DNA of 64,000 bases from positions 186,001-250,000 of the forward strand of contig NZ_AUBD01000005.1 in assembly GCF_000429065.1 (NCBI RefSeq). Reading direction: 5' to 3'. The translations under genes and the position numbers were made by a program. Each line of letters opens with the position of its first letter. Position 1 is the first letter of the stretch. Below, piece by piece: positions 18,764 through 28,328 of the stretch. Source of the DNA: Silanimonas lenta DSM 16282. GTDB taxonomy: Bacteria; Pseudomonadota; Gammaproteobacteria; Xanthomonadales; Xanthomonadaceae. The notes beneath the pieces are model-generated. The model searched no databases and was not told the DNA's origin. It saw only the letters and a program-made list of their open reading frames with translations.

Positions 18764-20869
18764 TCAGGCTGCGGCGTAGCGCGCGGCGCTGCCCACCCAG
18801 CGGGCGATCAGGGCCTCGGCGAGGGCCGGCGTCTCGGCCAGCAGGCGCTCGGCCACCCCGTGCACCGCCGGCAGCAGGTGGGCATCACGGACGAGGTCGG
18901 CGATGCGGAAGGCGGCAAGCCCGGTCTGGCGGGTGCCGAGCAGCTCGCCGGGGCCGCGCAGCTCGAGGTCCTTCTCGGCGATGACGAAGCCGTCGCTGCT
19001 CCGCCGCATCACCTCGAGGCGCTCGCGGGCGATGGCGCCGAGCGGCGGCTGGTAGAGCAGCACGCAGCTCGAGGCGGTGCTGCCCCGCCCCACCCGGCCG
19101 CGGAGCTGGTGCAGCTGGGCCAGGCCCAGGCGCTCGGCGTTCTCGATCACCATCAGGCTGGCATTGGGCACGTCCACGCCCACCTCGATCACGGTGGTGG
19201 CCACCAGCAGCTGCAGCCCGCCCTCCTTGAAGCGGCGCATCACCGCCTGCTTCTCGGCCGGCTTCATGCGCCCGTGCAGCAGGCCCACGCGCAGCTCGGG
19301 CAGGGCCTCGGAGAGCTGCTCGAAGGTGGTCTGCGCGGCCTGCGCCTCGACCTCCTCGCTCTCCTCGATCAGCGGGCAGACCCAGTAGGCCTGCCGCCCC
19401 TCGGCACAGGCCGCACGCACCCGCGCCACCAGTGCCGGGCGGCGGTCGGCGGCCATTGCCACCGTGGTCACCGGGCTGCGGCCCGGCGGCAGCTCGTCGA
19501 TCACCGAAAGATCGAGGTCGGCATAGGCGGTCATGGCCAGCGTCCGCGGGATGGGCGTGGCGGTCATCACCAGCTGGTGCGGCACGCGCTCGCCCTCGAG
19601 GCCCTTGTCACGCAGCGCCAGGCGCTGGTGCACGCCGAAGCGGTGCTGCTCGTCGACGATGACGAGGCCAAGGCGGGCGAAGGCCACTCCCTCCTGCATC
19701 AGGGCATGGGTGCCGACCACCACCTGGGCGTGCCCCAACGCCAGCTCGGCGAGGGTCTCGCGGCGCGCCTTCCCGGTGACCTTGCCGGCCAGCCAGCGCA
19801 CCGCGATGCCATGGGGTTCGAGCCAGCGCCGGAAGTTCTGCAGGTGCTGCTCGGCGAGCAGCTCGGTGGGCGCCATCAGCGCCACCTGGCGCCCCGCCGC
19901 CACCGCCTGCATGGCCGCCAGCGCCGCCACCACGGTCTTGCCGCTGCCGACATCGCCCTGCACCAGGCGCAGCATCGGCTGCGGCCGGGCGAGATCGGCC
20001 GCCACCTCGGCCAGCACCCGCTCCTGCGCGCCGGTGAGGGCGAAAGGCAGGGTCGCACGCAGGGCGGCGAGCGCCGCCGGTGCCGGCGGCAGGGGCGTGG
20101 CGCCCTGCTCACGCAGGGCGAGGCGCTGGCGGCGCAGGCTCAGCGCATGGGCGAGCAGCTCCTCGAAGGCGAGGCGCTGCTGCGCGGGATGGGTGCCGGA
20201 GAGCAGGGCGGCGGTATCGGCATCGGCGGGCGGCCGGTGCACGGTGAGGAGGGCCTCGCGCAGGCCGGGCAGCCCCCCCGGTCCGGCTCCCGCGGGCAGG
20301 AGCTCCAGCGCTGCGGAGGCCGGCAGCCGCTCGAGGGCAAGCCGCACCAGCCGGGCCAGGGTGCCCGGGCCAAGGCCCTCCACCGCCGGATAGACCGGGG
20401 TCAGGCGGTCATCGAGCGCGGGCGCCTCCTGTTCGCCCAGCAGCCGGTAGCCCGGGTGCACCATCTCCCAGCCCTGTGGGCCGGGACGCACCTCGCCGAA
20501 TACCCGCACCCGCCGCCCCGGCTGGAAGGCCTGCGCCTGCTGGGCGCGGAAGTGGAAGAAGCGCAGCTGCAGCAGGTCGCCGTGCCCGTCGTCGAGCACG
20601 ACCTTCAGCACCGGCCGGCCGCGGAAGGTGCGCTCCACATGGCGCACCCGGCCCTCGGCCTGCAGGGCGGCACCGGGGCGAAGCTCGCGGATCGGCGTGA
20701 GCCGGGTGCGGTCCTCGTAGCGCAGTGGCAACAGGAACCAGAGGTCCTGCAGGGTGGAAAGACCGCGGGCGGCGAGCTTCTCCGCCACCGCCGGGCCGAC
20801 GCCGGGCAGGACCGTGACGGGCGCCTCTCCCCCGGCCAGTGCGGGCGCCGGCGTCGCCTGGCGCGGCAT
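18764..20869 (-). CDS. recG: ATP-dependent DNA helicase RecG
   Basis: A 701-residue helicase that remodels stalled forks and branched recombination intermediates. The order is an N-terminal HhH/wedge (OB) domain (PGVGPAVAEKLAARGL at about 23-38, wedge at about 50-160), then the SF2 motor. Walker A is QGDVGSGKT, the DEAH-type box is DEQH, TATPIPRTLAM is motif III, and QLRGRVGRG is motif VI. Length matches the family. The ridA stop lies only 6 bases upstream, so ridA and recG are probably co-transcribed. Confidence 0.97.
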   Translation of the reverse strand: MPRQATPAPALAGGEAPVTVLPGVGPAVAEKLAARGLSTLQDLWFLLPLRYEDRTRLTPIRELRPGAALQAEGRVRHVERTFRGRPVLKVVLDDGHGDLLQLRFFHFRAQQAQAFQPGRRVRVFGEVRPGPQGWEMVHPGYRLLGEQEAPALDDRLTPVYPAVEGLGPGTLARLVRLALERLPASAALELLPAGAGPGGLPGLREALLTVHRPPADADTAALLSGTHPAQQRLAFEELLAHALSLRRQRLALREQGATPLPPAPAALAALRATLPFALTGAQERVLAEVAADLARPQPMLRLVQGDVGSGKTVVAALAAMQAVAAGRQVALMAPTELLAEQHLQNFRRWLEPHGIAVRWLAGKVTGKARRETLAELALGHAQVVVGTHALMQEGVAFARLGLVIVDEQHRFGVHQRLALRDKGLEGERVPHQLVMTATPIPRTLAMTAYADLDLSVIDELPPGRSPVTTVAMAADRRPALVARVRAACAEGRQAYWVCPLIEESEEVEAQAAQTTFEQLSEALPELRVGLLHGRMKPAEKQAVMRRFKEGGLQLLVATTVIEVGVDVPNASLMVIENAERLGLAQLHQLRGRVGRGSTASSCVLLYQPPLGAIARERLEVMRRSSDGFVIAEKDLELRGPGELLGTRQTGLAAFRIADLVRDAHLLPAVHGVAERLLAETPALAEALIARWVGSAARYAAA

Positions 20870-20875
20870 CGGGCG

Positions 20876-21259
20876 TCAGTCGAGGACGAGGATGCCGTCC
20901 ACCTCCACCTCGGCGCCCTTCGGCAGGCCGGCCACCTCGATGGTGGAGCGCGCCGGGTACGGGGCCTGGAAGTACTCCGCCATCACCGCGTTGACGGTGG
21001 CGAAGTGCGAGAGATCGGTGAGGTAGATGCCGATGCGCACCAGCCGGTCGAGATCGCCGCCGGCGGCCTGGCAGACCGCGCGCAGATTGTCGAAGACGCG
21101 CCGGGTCTGCTCCGCCACATCGCCGCCGACGAGGTTGCCGGTAGCCGGATCGAGCGGGATCTGGCCGGAGAGGAACACGGTGTTGCCGGCGCGCACGGCC
21201 TGCGAGTAGGGGCCGATGGCGGCCGGGGCATTCGGGCTGGTGATCGGGGTACGGGACAT
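20876..21259 (-). CDS. ridA: RidA family enamine/imine deaminase
   Basis: About 127 residues. It hydrolyses reactive enamine/imine intermediates made by PLP enzymes and so protects them. The ATG at 21259 gives the usual N-terminus [21 protein letters not shown]. The active-site Arg of the family is in [13 protein letters not shown], and the C-terminal EVDGILVLD fits. The protein is a cytosolic trimer in characterised members. A TACAAT -10 lies about 30 bases upstream, and recG follows 6 bases downstream. Confidence 0.94.
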   Translation of the reverse strand: MSRTPITSPNAPAAIGPYSQAVRAGNTVFLSGQIPLDPATGNLVGGDVAEQTRRVFDNLRAVCQAAGGDLDRLVRIGIYLTDLSHFATVNAVMAEYFQAPYPARSTIEVAGLPKGAEVEVDGILVLD

Positions 21260-21286
21260 GGCGGCCTCGCGTCGTCGGGGGGGGCC

Positions 21287-21292
21287 ATTGTA
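21287..21292 (-). promoter_or_regulatory. -10 candidate for ridA-recG (TACAAT)
   Basis: TACAAT on the minus strand, a near-consensus -10, sits 28 bases upstream of the ridA ATG in GC-rich surroundings, directly after the spoT end. A 7-bp hairpin (21309-21329) behind spoT separates the two units. Confidence 0.45.
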
Positions 21293-21332
21293 GGCGCGGC
21301 GCCGCACCGGGCGGCAGCCGCAGCCGCCCGCC

Positions 21333-23513
21333 TCAGAGCCGGCGCACCACGTGCACCACCTGCAGGCGGCGCACCCGCCGCATCACCTCGGCGAGGTGCT
21401 CGACGTCGCGCACCTCGATGCCGAACTCCATCACCGAGAGGTTCACGTCGCGCTCACGGTATTCCACCGAGTCGATGTTGGAGTCGCTCTCGGCGATCGC
21501 CGCCGCGACCTGGGCCAGCGCGCCCGGGCGGTTGTCCACCTCCACCCGCAGTGCCGCCATGAAATCACCCTTGACGTCGCGGTCCCAGTCCATCACCAGG
21601 CAGCGCTCGGGGGTACGGGCGAAGGCCTCGACATTGGGGCAGTCGAGGCGGTGCACGACGATGCCCTTGCCCGCCGAGAGATACCCCATGATGGCGTCGC
21701 CGGGCAGCGGGTGGCAGCAGGTGGCGAAGGTGAGCACGCCGCGCTCGCTGCCGTTGATCAGCAGGCGCTCCGGACTGGCCGGCGCCGGCGCGCCGCCGGC
21801 CTGCCCCTTGCTGGCGGTGAGGGCCTGGGCCACCTGCACCGGCATGCGGTTGCCGAGCGCGATGTCGGCCAGCAGGGCTTCGAGCCGCGGGTAGCGGTGC
21901 TCGGAAAGGAACTTCTCGACCCGCTCCGGCGGCACCCGCTCGAGCGAGGTCTCGAGCGCTTCCAGCGCCCGGTCGAGCATGCGGTGGCCGAGGCTCACCG
22001 CATCCTCGTGCTGCAGCTTCTTCAGGTTGGCGCGGATCGCGGTACGCGCCTTCGAGGTGACCACGAACTCCAGCCACTGCGGTCGCGGGGTGGCCGAGGG
22101 CGCGGTGACGATCTCCACCGTCTGCCCGCTCTGCAGCCGGGTGTGCAGGGGCACCAGCTTCTTGTCCACCCGGGCAGTGACGGCGCGGTCGCCGATGCTG
22201 GTATGCACGGCATAGGCGAAATCCAGCGCGGTGGCATTGCGCGGCAGGGCGAGGATGTCGCCCTTGGGCGTGAACAGGTAGACCTCGGCCGGGAACAGGT
22301 CGACCTTGACGTTCTCCACGAACTCCAGCGAGGAGGAGGCCACGGCCTGCTCGCTGCTCATCAGGCCGCGGATCCAGTCCTGGGCGCGGGCCTGGGCGCT
22401 GCTCGCGCCGCCGGCGGAAGCAGAGGTATTGGCCTTGTAGGCCCAGTGCGCGGCAATGCCGCGCTCGGCGATCAGGTCCATCTCCTCGGTGCGGATCTGC
22501 ACCTCGATCGGCGAGCCATGGGTGCTGAACAGCACGGTGTGCAGGCTCTGGTAGCCGTTGGCCTTGGGGATGGCGATGAAGTCGCGGAAGCGGCTCTCCA
22601 GCGGCTTGTACAGGGCGTGCACGGCACCCAGGGCGTGGTAGCACTGCATCACCTTCTGCACCACCACGCGGAACCCGAATACGTCGAGCACCTGTTCCAG
22701 CGTCTTGTGCTCCTGGCGCATCTTGGAATAGATGCTCCACGGCGATTTGACCCGGCCGACGATGCGGAACGGCAGGCCCTCCAGGGTGAGGCGCTGGGCG
22801 ATCTGCGCCTCGATGGTGGCCATGGCCTCGCGGCGCATCACCGGCTGGCCGGCGATGTGCTTGGCGATGACGGCGTACCGCCGCGGATACAGGGCCCGGA
22901 ACCCGAGATCCTGCAGCTCGGCCTTGAACTTGTTCATGCCGAGCCGCTGGGCGATCGGGGCGTAGATCTCGAGGGTCTCGCGGGCGATGCGGCGGCGCGC
23001 CTCGTCGGACATCGAGTCCAGCGTGCGCATGTTGTGCAGCCGGTCGGCGAGCTTGATGAGGATGACCCGGAGATCGGTGGCCATCGCCAGCATCATCTTG
23101 CGGAAGCTCTCGGCGGCGGCCTCCTGGCGGCTGGCGAAGCGGATCTTGTCGAGCTTGGTGACGGCATCGACCAGCGCCGCCACGGTCTCGCCGAAGGCCT
23201 CGACGATCTCGGCGCGCGGCAGCGGGGTGTCCTCGAGGGTGTCGTGGAGGATGGCGGCACAGAGGGTCTCCCAGTCCACCCGCAGCTCGGCGAGGATGCC
23301 GGCCACCGCCACCGGATGGGTGATGTAGGCCTCGCCGCTCTTGCGCACCTGGCCATCATGGGCGCGCGCGCCCATCACGTAGGCGGCGCGCACCCGCGCC
23401 ACCTGCTCCGGCGGCAGGTATTCGGCCAGTTTCGCCGCCAGCGCATCGACCTGCTCCGGACAGGGGTCCGGGGCAGTCGGGGCGGCGACGGCGGGAGCAG
23501 CACTGGCACTCAT
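21333..23513 (-). CDS. spoT: Bifunctional (p)ppGpp synthetase/hydrolase SpoT
   Basis: About 726 residues; makes and degrades the stringent-response alarmone. The hydrolase domain has an intact HDTLED motif (HD 90-91, ED 94-95). The synthetase domain carries [22 protein letters not shown] ([14 protein letters not shown]), helical and zinc-finger-like (CCHPLPGD) segments and a C-terminal ACT domain follow. The ATG at 23513 is chosen over an upstream in-frame codon because the latter would run into the rpoZ terminator. A TACATT hexamer ends only 6 bases before this ATG, suggesting a leaderless message. Confidence 0.95.
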   Translation of the reverse strand: MSASAAPAVAAPTAPDPCPEQVDALAAKLAEYLPPEQVARVRAAYVMGARAHDGQVRKSGEAYITHPVAVAGILAELRVDWETLCAAILHDTLEDTPLPRAEIVEAFGETVAALVDAVTKLDKIRFASRQEAAAESFRKMMLAMATDLRVILIKLADRLHNMRTLDSMSDEARRRIARETLEIYAPIAQRLGMNKFKAELQDLGFRALYPRRYAVIAKHIAGQPVMRREAMATIEAQIAQRLTLEGLPFRIVGRVKSPWSIYSKMRQEHKTLEQVLDVFGFRVVVQKVMQCYHALGAVHALYKPLESRFRDFIAIPKANGYQSLHTVLFSTHGSPIEVQIRTEEMDLIAERGIAAHWAYKANTSASAGGASSAQARAQDWIRGLMSSEQAVASSSLEFVENVKVDLFPAEVYLFTPKGDILALPRNATALDFAYAVHTSIGDRAVTARVDKKLVPLHTRLQSGQTVEIVTAPSATPRPQWLEFVVTSKARTAIRANLKKLQHEDAVSLGHRMLDRALEALETSLERVPPERVEKFLSEHRYPRLEALLADIALGNRMPVQVAQALTASKGQAGGAPAPASPERLLINGSERGVLTFATCCHPLPGDAIMGYLSAGKGIVVHRLDCPNVEAFARTPERCLVMDWDRDVKGDFMAALRVEVDNRPGALAQVAAAIAESDSNIDSVEYRERDVNLSVMEFGIEVRDVEHLAEVMRRVRRLQVVHVVRRL

Positions 23514-23519
23514 GCAGGC

Positions 23520-23525
23520 AATGTA
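23520..23525 (-). promoter_or_regulatory. -10 candidate immediately upstream of spoT (TACATT)
   Basis: TACATT on the minus strand, followed by six bases and the ATG. Initiation at the usual distance would place the transcript start at, or within a base or two of, the initiation codon. Confidence 0.4.
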
Positions 23526-23586
23526 AGGGCGCCCCGGTGGCCCGGCAACCGCACCGGCGGCGCCGAAGTGGACCCTCGCGGCCATG

Positions 23587-23610
23587 AAAAAGGCCCGCTG
23601 CCGCGGGCCT
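23587..23610 (-). terminator. Rho-independent terminator of rpoZ
   Basis: An 8-bp stem (23591-23598 with 23603-23610) has a 4-base loop and then TTTTT on the minus strand. It lies 32 bases after the rpoZ stop and isolates spoT from the rpoZ transcript. Confidence 0.8.
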
Positions 23611-23641
23611 CGTCTTCACGCCACGGTGAAGGCGGCGGGGC

Positions 23642-23938
23642 TCAGTCGTCGCCGCCCTTCAGGTCGTCGTCCACCACCTCGGCGGCGGCCCACTCCAGGG
23701 CCTCGCGCTCGCGACGCTCGCGCTCGGCCTTCTCCACCTGCTCGATCAGCTCGTTGTCGATGCGGCGGGCGGCAATCTCGCGCAGGGCGAGCACGGTCGG
23801 CTTGTCCTCGTTCTCGCTGTTGTCGAGCATCGCCTCGGCGCCCTTCGCCAGCTGGCGGGCACGCCTGGAGGCCATGAGCACGAGCTCGAAGCGGTTGTCC
23901 ACGACGTCCAGGCAGTCTTCAACGGTGATGCGGGCCAT
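23642..23938 (-). CDS. rpoZ: DNA-directed RNA polymerase subunit omega
   Basis: A 98-residue protein that helps fold and hold the beta-prime subunit and forms part of a ppGpp-binding site in proteobacterial RNA polymerase. The N-terminal [29 protein letters not shown] is diagnostic across its first segments, and the C-terminal tail is acidic. gmk lies upstream on the same strand, and spoT is downstream past a terminator. A 7-bp hairpin in the leader (23954-23973) lies between its promoter and start. Confidence 0.97.
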   Translation of the reverse strand: MARITVEDCLDVVDNRFELVLMASRRARQLAKGAEAMLDNSENEDKPTVLALREIAARRIDNELIEQVEKAERERREREALEWAAAEVVDDDLKGGDD

Positions 23939-23987
23939 GCGGTACTCCGGCGCGGCGGACGTAGGGGTCCGCCTTCAAAGACCGTGC

Positions 23988-24016
23988 AGGATAGCGGCCA
24001 GGGCCCCGGGCAGCAA
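23988..24016 (-). promoter_or_regulatory. Promoter candidate for rpoZ
   Basis: On the minus strand TTGCTG (24011-24016) and TATCCT (23988-23993) are separated by 17 bases. The -10 is good and the -35 weak. The transcript would start about 45 bases before the rpoZ ATG. Confidence 0.45.
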
Positions 24017-24105
24017 GGAAGAGTCCGGCTGCCGGCTGAACGCCCGCCCGGGCGGAACAAGGAAAATCAATGACTTGCCAGAGCCCTGCCGGGCAGGGGG
24101 ACGGC

Positions 24106-24753
24106 TCAGCCCCCGGCCAGCAGCCCGGCGTAGAGGCCGGCATGGCGCCGTGCCTGGGCCTCGCGGCGCAGGCGGTGGGCGATGAAGATCGAGCGCAGCT
24201 CGTTGGCGGCGGTATCGAAGTGCTCGTTGACGATCCAGTAGTCGAACTCGGGGGCGTGCGACATCTCCTCCCGGGCGGCGGCGAGACGCTGCGCGATCAC
24301 CGCCTCGCTGTCCTGCCCGCGGTTGCGCATGCGGGTTTCCAGCGCCTCGCGGGAAGGCGGCAGGATGAACACGCTCACCGCCTCGGGGATCTTGGCCCGC
24401 ACCTGCCGCGCCCCCTGCCAGTCGATTTCCAGCAGCACGTCCTTGCCGGCGGCGAGCTGCGGCTCGACCGACTGCCGGGCGGTGCCCTTGTAGTCGCCAT
24501 GCACCAGGGCGTACTCGAAGAAGTCGCCGGCGGCGATCATCCGCTCGAACTCCTCCTTGCTGACGAAGTGGTAGTGCTGGGCGTGGCGCTCGCCGGGACG
24601 CGGGGCGCGCGAGGTGTAGGAGATGGAGAGCGCGATGCCCGGCTCGCGGGCCAGCACGGCGTTCACCAGGCTCGACTTGCCGGCACCGGAAGGCGCGGCC
24701 ACCACGAACAGGGTGCCGCGGCCGGACGGAGTGTTCTCGATCGGATGGCTCAT
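24106..24753 (-). CDS. gmk: Guanylate kinase
   Basis: A 215-residue enzyme that phosphorylates GMP to GDP with ATP. The P-loop APSGAGKSSLV is at about 15-25. The guanylate kinase signature follows in SISYTSRAPRPGE and the GMP-binding YHFVSKEEF region. Length is normal. It lies 18 bases behind yicC and is probably co-transcribed with it. The small hairpin past its stop (around 24085-24101) has no T run. Confidence 0.97.
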   Translation of the reverse strand: MSHPIENTPSGRGTLFVVAAPSGAGKSSLVNAVLAREPGIALSISYTSRAPRPGERHAQHYHFVSKEEFERMIAAGDFFEYALVHGDYKGTARQSVEPQLAAGKDVLLEIDWQGARQVRAKIPEAVSVFILPPSREALETRMRNRGQDSEAVIAQRLAAAREEMSHAPEFDYWIVNEHFDTAANELRSIFIAHRLRREAQARRHAGLYAGLLAGG

Positions 24754-24771
24754 GCGGGTCGGGCTCCGGCC

Positions 24772-25635
24772 TCACTCGATGTTCTGCACCTGTTCGCGGA
24801 CCTGCTCGATCAGCACCTTCAGCTCCACCGCGGCCTGGGTCAATCGGGCATCGACCGCCTTCGAGCCCAGGGTATTGGCCTCGCGGTTGAACTCCTGCAG
24901 CAGGAAATCGAGGCGGCGTCCCACGGCCTCGCCGCGCCGCATCGCATGACGCGCCTCGGCGACATGGGTGGCGAGACGGTCGAGCTCCTCGTCGATGTCG
25001 GCGCGCTGGAGCAGCAGCACCAGTTCCTGCTCGAGCCGGGCGGGATCGACCTCGAGCTTCAGCTCGGCAAAGCGCGTCTCGATGCGCTGGCGCAGGGCGG
25101 CGCGCAGTTCCGGCAACAGGACGCGCAGTCCCGCCACGATGGCCTCGATGGCCCGCAGCCGCTCCTCGATCGCTGCCGCCAGGGCCGCCCCCTCGCGCTC
25201 GCGGTGGGCAAGGAAATCGGCGAGCAGGGCATCGACCAGGGCCGCGGCCTCGGCGCGCAGCGCCTCCGGATCGAGCCCGGCGTCGACCAGCACGCCGGGG
25301 AAGGCGAGCAGCTCGGTGAAACCGCTTCGCAGCCCGGGGAAGCGGGCGGCGAGGGCCTCGTGCAGCGCGGCGAGCTGGGCCAGCCGCGCCTCGTCCACCG
25401 CCAGTGGCCGCATGCCGTCGCTGCGGCTGCGCAGGCGCAGGCCGAGGTCGAGCTTGCCGCGTGATACCCGGGCCGCCACCTTCTCGCGCAGCATCGGCTC
25501 GAGCAGGCGCAGTTCGTCGGGCAGGCGCAGCGAGAGCTCGAGGTAACGGTGGTTCACCGCCCGCAGCTCGCCGGCGAGGGTGCCGGCGGCGGTGGCGCGT
25601 TCAACCGCGGCGAAGGCGGTCATGCTGCGGATCAT
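24772..25635 (-). CDS. yicC: YicC family endoribonuclease
   Basis: A 287-residue member of the YicC/YloC family, described as endoribonucleases acting on RNA in Escherichia coli and Bacillus. The start MIRSMTAFAAVER is the canonical one; the frame stays open upstream across rph on the other strand, but that extension is not coding. The C-terminal FLLQEFNREANTLGSKA is the most conserved family segment. Its promoter region is shared with the divergent rph gene. Confidence 0.93.
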   Translation of the reverse strand: MIRSMTAFAAVERATAAGTLAGELRAVNHRYLELSLRLPDELRLLEPMLREKVAARVSRGKLDLGLRLRSRSDGMRPLAVDEARLAQLAALHEALAARFPGLRSGFTELLAFPGVLVDAGLDPEALRAEAAALVDALLADFLAHREREGAALAAAIEERLRAIEAIVAGLRVLLPELRAALRQRIETRFAELKLEVDPARLEQELVLLLQRADIDEELDRLATHVAEARHAMRRGEAVGRRLDFLLQEFNREANTLGSKAVDARLTQAAVELKVLIEQVREQVQNIE

Positions 25636-25670
25636 GGCGGTCCGGGCACGGGGCTGGGGAAAGGAGGCGG

Positions 25671-25680
25671 ATGGTAAACT
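25671..25680. promoter_or_regulatory. Overlapping divergent -10 candidates for yicC and rph
   Basis: On the plus strand TGGTAAACT (TAAACT at 25675-25680, followed by CCGCGCCC) sits 30 bases before rph. On the minus strand TACCAT (25671-25676) lies about 36 bases before yicC. The two hexamers share two bases. Confidence 0.4.
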
Positions 25681-25710
25681 CCGCGCCCTTTCGCCACCAC
25701 CGGCCAGCCC

Positions 25711-26427
25711 ATGAGCCCCTTCTCCCGCCCCAGCGGACGCCAGCCCGACCAGATGCGCGAGGTGCGGATCGAGCGCGGCTATACCAAGCATGCCGAAGGC
25801 TCGGTGCTGGTGGCCTTCGGCGATACCCGCGTGCTGTGCACCGCCAGCATCGAGGAGCGGGTGCCGGCCTTCCTGCGCGGCAAGGGCGAGGGCTGGGTCA
25901 CCGCCGAGTACGGCATGCTGCCGCGCTCCACCCACTCGCGCATGGGCCGCGAGGCGGCACAGGGGCGGCAGGGAGGCCGCACCCTGGAGATCCAGCGCCT
26001 GATCGGCCGCAGCCTGCGCGCCTGCGTGGACCGCGGCGCGCTCGGCGAACGCACCATCACCCTCGACTGCGATGTGCTGCAGGCCGATGGCGGCACCCGC
26101 ACCGCGGCGATCACCGGCGCCTACGTGGCGCTGGTGGATGCATGCAGGACCCTGAAGCTGCCGCGCAGCCCGGTCCTGGGCGCGGTGGCGGCGGTATCGG
26201 TGGGCCTGTACCGCGGCGTGCCGGTGCTCGACCTCGACTATGCCGAGGACAGCGACTGCGATACCGACATGAATGTGGTGATGAACGACGGCGGCGGCTT
26301 CATCGAGGTGCAGGGCACGGCCGAGGGCCATGCCTTCCGCCGCGCCGAGATGGACGCGATGCTGGCGCTGGCCGAGAAGGGCATTGCCGAACTCGTGGCC
26401 GCGCAGCGCGCGGCGCTGGGGGCGTGA
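25711..26427 (+). CDS. rph: Ribonuclease PH
   Basis: A 238-residue phosphorolytic 3'-5' exoribonuclease that trims tRNA 3' ends. The conserved run [20 protein letters not shown] near the N-terminus, the RNA-binding R-rich segment around [18 protein letters not shown], and the catalytic [15 protein letters not shown] with its acidic metal ligands are all present. Length is typical. It is divergent from yicC and followed by rdgB after 54 bases. Confidence 0.97.
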   Translation: MSPFSRPSGRQPDQMREVRIERGYTKHAEGSVLVAFGDTRVLCTASIEERVPAFLRGKGEGWVTAEYGMLPRSTHSRMGREAAQGRQGGRTLEIQRLIGRSLRACVDRGALGERTITLDCDVLQADGGTRTAAITGAYVALVDACRTLKLPRSPVLGAVAAVSVGLYRGVPVLDLDYAEDSDCDTDMNVVMNDGGGFIEVQGTAEGHAFRRAEMDAMLALAEKGIAELVAAQRAALGA

Positions 26428-26481
26428 GGCCTACGCGGCCCGGCAGCGCCCATCCGTGACGGCCCACCGGAGCACCCCCGC

Positions 26482-27084
26482 ATGAAGCTCGTCCTCGCCA
26501 GCGGCAACCGCGGCAAGCTCGCCGAGCTGGGCGAACTGCTGGCCGGCAGCGGCATCGAGCTGGTGCCGCAGGGCGCGCTGGGCATCGCCGATCCGGTCGA
26601 GGATGGCCAGACCTTCGTCGAGAACGCCCTGATCAAGGCGCGGAATGCATCGCGCCTCTCCGGCCTGCCGGCGCTGGCCGACGATTCCGGGCTGATCGTC
26701 GATGCCCTGGGCGGCGCGCCGGGCCTGATCAGCGCGCATTACGCCGGCGTGCATGGCGATGCCGCGGGCAATATCGCCAGGCTGCTGCGGGAACTGGAAG
26801 GCGTGCCGGCAGCGCGCCGCACGGCGCGCTTCTACTGCTGCCTCGTGCTGCTGCGCCATGCCGGCGACCCGCAGCCCCTGATCGCCGAAGGCGAGTGGCC
26901 GGGGCTCATCCTCGAGGCGCCGCGCGGCACGGGCGGCTTCGGCTACGACCCGGTGTTCTTCGATCCCGCCACCGGCCTGGGGGCCGGCGAGATGCCCCCC
27001 GAGAGGAAGAACCCCATCAGCCACCGCGGCCGCGCGCTGGCGGCACTCAAGGCCCGGCTGGGTGACTGGATGGCGCGCGGATGA
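26482..27084 (+). CDS. rdgB: dITP/XTP pyrophosphatase (RdgB/HAM1 family)
   Basis: A 200-residue house-cleaning enzyme that hydrolyses dITP, ITP and XTP to monophosphates so deaminated purines are not built into DNA. The N-terminal substrate loop LVLASGNRGKLAEL, the signature ADDSGLIVDALGG and the GFGYDPVFF motif with its downstream ISHRGRAL are present. It overlaps hemW by 4 bases (ATGA), implying coupled translation. Confidence 0.97.
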   Translation: MKLVLASGNRGKLAELGELLAGSGIELVPQGALGIADPVEDGQTFVENALIKARNASRLSGLPALADDSGLIVDALGGAPGLISAHYAGVHGDAAGNIARLLRELEGVPAARRTARFYCCLVLLRHAGDPQPLIAEGEWPGLILEAPRGTGGFGYDPVFFDPATGLGAGEMPPERKNPISHRGRALAALKARLGDWMARG

Positions 27085-28250
27085 GCCTCGTCCCGGGCCC
27101 GCTGGCGCTCTACATCCACATCCCGTGGTGCGTGCGCAAATGCCCGTACTGCGACTTCAACTCGCACGCCAGGCCCCAGGAACTCCCGGTGGCCGAGTAC
27201 GTCGCGGCCCTGGTGCGCGACCTCGAGTTCGACCTGCCGGATGTCTGGGGCCGCACGGTGCACAGCGTGTTCTTCGGCGGCGGCACGCCCAGCCTGTTCC
27301 CGGCCAGTGCCATCAACGAGATCCTTGCCGCCTGCAGCGCCCGCCTGCGCTTCGCCCCCGGCGCCGAGATCACGCTGGAATGCAACCCGGGCACCGCCGA
27401 ATACGACCGCTTCGAGGGCTATCGCGAGGCCGGGGTGAACCGGCTGAGCTTCGGCGTGCAGAGTTTCGACGACGGCTGCCTTGCCGCCCTCGGCCGCATC
27501 CACGGCGGCGCCGAGGCCGAGCGCGCAGTGAGGCTGGCGCAGGAGGCCGGCTTCGACAATCTCAATCTCGACCTGATGTATGCCCTGCCCGGCCAGACCC
27601 CGGCCATGGCCCTGCAGGACATCGATCGCGCCATCGCCCTGCAGCCGGCGCACCTCTCGCATTACCACCTCACCCTGGAGCCGAACACCCTGTTCGCCGC
27701 CCGGCCACCCGCCGGCCTGCCGGACGAGGACCTCGCCTGGGCGATGCAGGAGGCCTGCCAGCAGCGCATCGCCGAAGCGGGCTTCGGCCACTACGAGATC
27801 TCGGCCTATGCGAGGCCCGGCCGGCAGTGCCGGCACAACCTCGCCTACTGGACCTATGCCGACTACCTCGGCATCGGCGCCGGCGCGCACGGCAAGCTCA
27901 GCTTCGGTGCCGATGGCCGCATCCTGCGGCGCTGGAAGAAGAAGAACCCACGCGAGTACCTCGCCGCACTGGCGCCCGGCGCCGCCCGAGGAGCCCACAT
28001 CGGCGGCGAGGAGGACGTGCTGCTGCCCGCCCGGCCCTTCGACTACATGCTGAACCGCCTGCGCCTGCACGCGCCCTTCTCGCTTTCCGAGTTCGAGCAG
28101 GCCACCGGCCTGCCGCGCCACGCCATCGCCGCCGAACTCGCCACTGCCGAGGAGCGCGGCTGGCTCGAAGGCAATGGCGAGGTCTACGCCCTCACCCGGC
28201 TCGGCCGCGATTTCAACAACGACCTCGTCAGCCTGTTCCTGCGCGACTGA
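27081..28250 (+). CDS. hemW: Radical SAM heme chaperone HemW
   Basis: A 389-residue radical-SAM protein formerly annotated as oxygen-independent coproporphyrinogen oxidase. The 4Fe-4S motif is C17-x3-C21-x2-C24 (IPWCVRKCPYCDFN). The HNxxYW motif (RHNLAYW, near residue 253) is the hallmark that separates HemW heme chaperones from true HemN. FFGGGTPS and NRLSFGVQSF are further family marks. It likely delivers heme to respiratory enzymes. Confidence 0.94.
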   Translation: MSLVPGPLALYIHIPWCVRKCPYCDFNSHARPQELPVAEYVAALVRDLEFDLPDVWGRTVHSVFFGGGTPSLFPASAINEILAACSARLRFAPGAEITLECNPGTAEYDRFEGYREAGVNRLSFGVQSFDDGCLAALGRIHGGAEAERAVRLAQEAGFDNLNLDLMYALPGQTPAMALQDIDRAIALQPAHLSHYHLTLEPNTLFAARPPAGLPDEDLAWAMQEACQQRIAEAGFGHYEISAYARPGRQCRHNLAYWTYADYLGIGAGAHGKLSFGADGRILRRWKKKNPREYLAALAPGAARGAHIGGEEDVLLPARPFDYMLNRLRLHAPFSLSEFEQATGLPRHAIAAELATAEERGWLEGNGEVYALTRLGRDFNNDLVSLFLRD

Positions 28251-28280
28251 AGCCCCATGCCAGCCGGGCGGGCATGAACT

Positions 28281-28297
28281 GATGCCGGACAGGCATC
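28281..28297 (+). terminator. Weak hairpin after hemW
   Basis: A 6-bp stem (GATGCC with GGCATC) has a 5-base loop 30 bases beyond the hemW stop. No T run is present. It is the only structure seen between hemW and the riboswitch promoter. Confidence 0.3.
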
Positions 28298-28328
28298 GGC
28301 GAGACTCCCACCGCCTTCACCGAACCGT

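Noticed and set aside
24080-24101. Hairpin after gmk as an intrinsic terminator
   Set aside because: A CCCTGC/GCAGGG stem exists, but no T run follows and the loop region is ambiguous; not enough to call.
25636-26331. N-terminal extension of the yicC frame
   Set aside because: It runs antisense through all of rph, and the canonical YicC start MIRSMTAF is at 25635.
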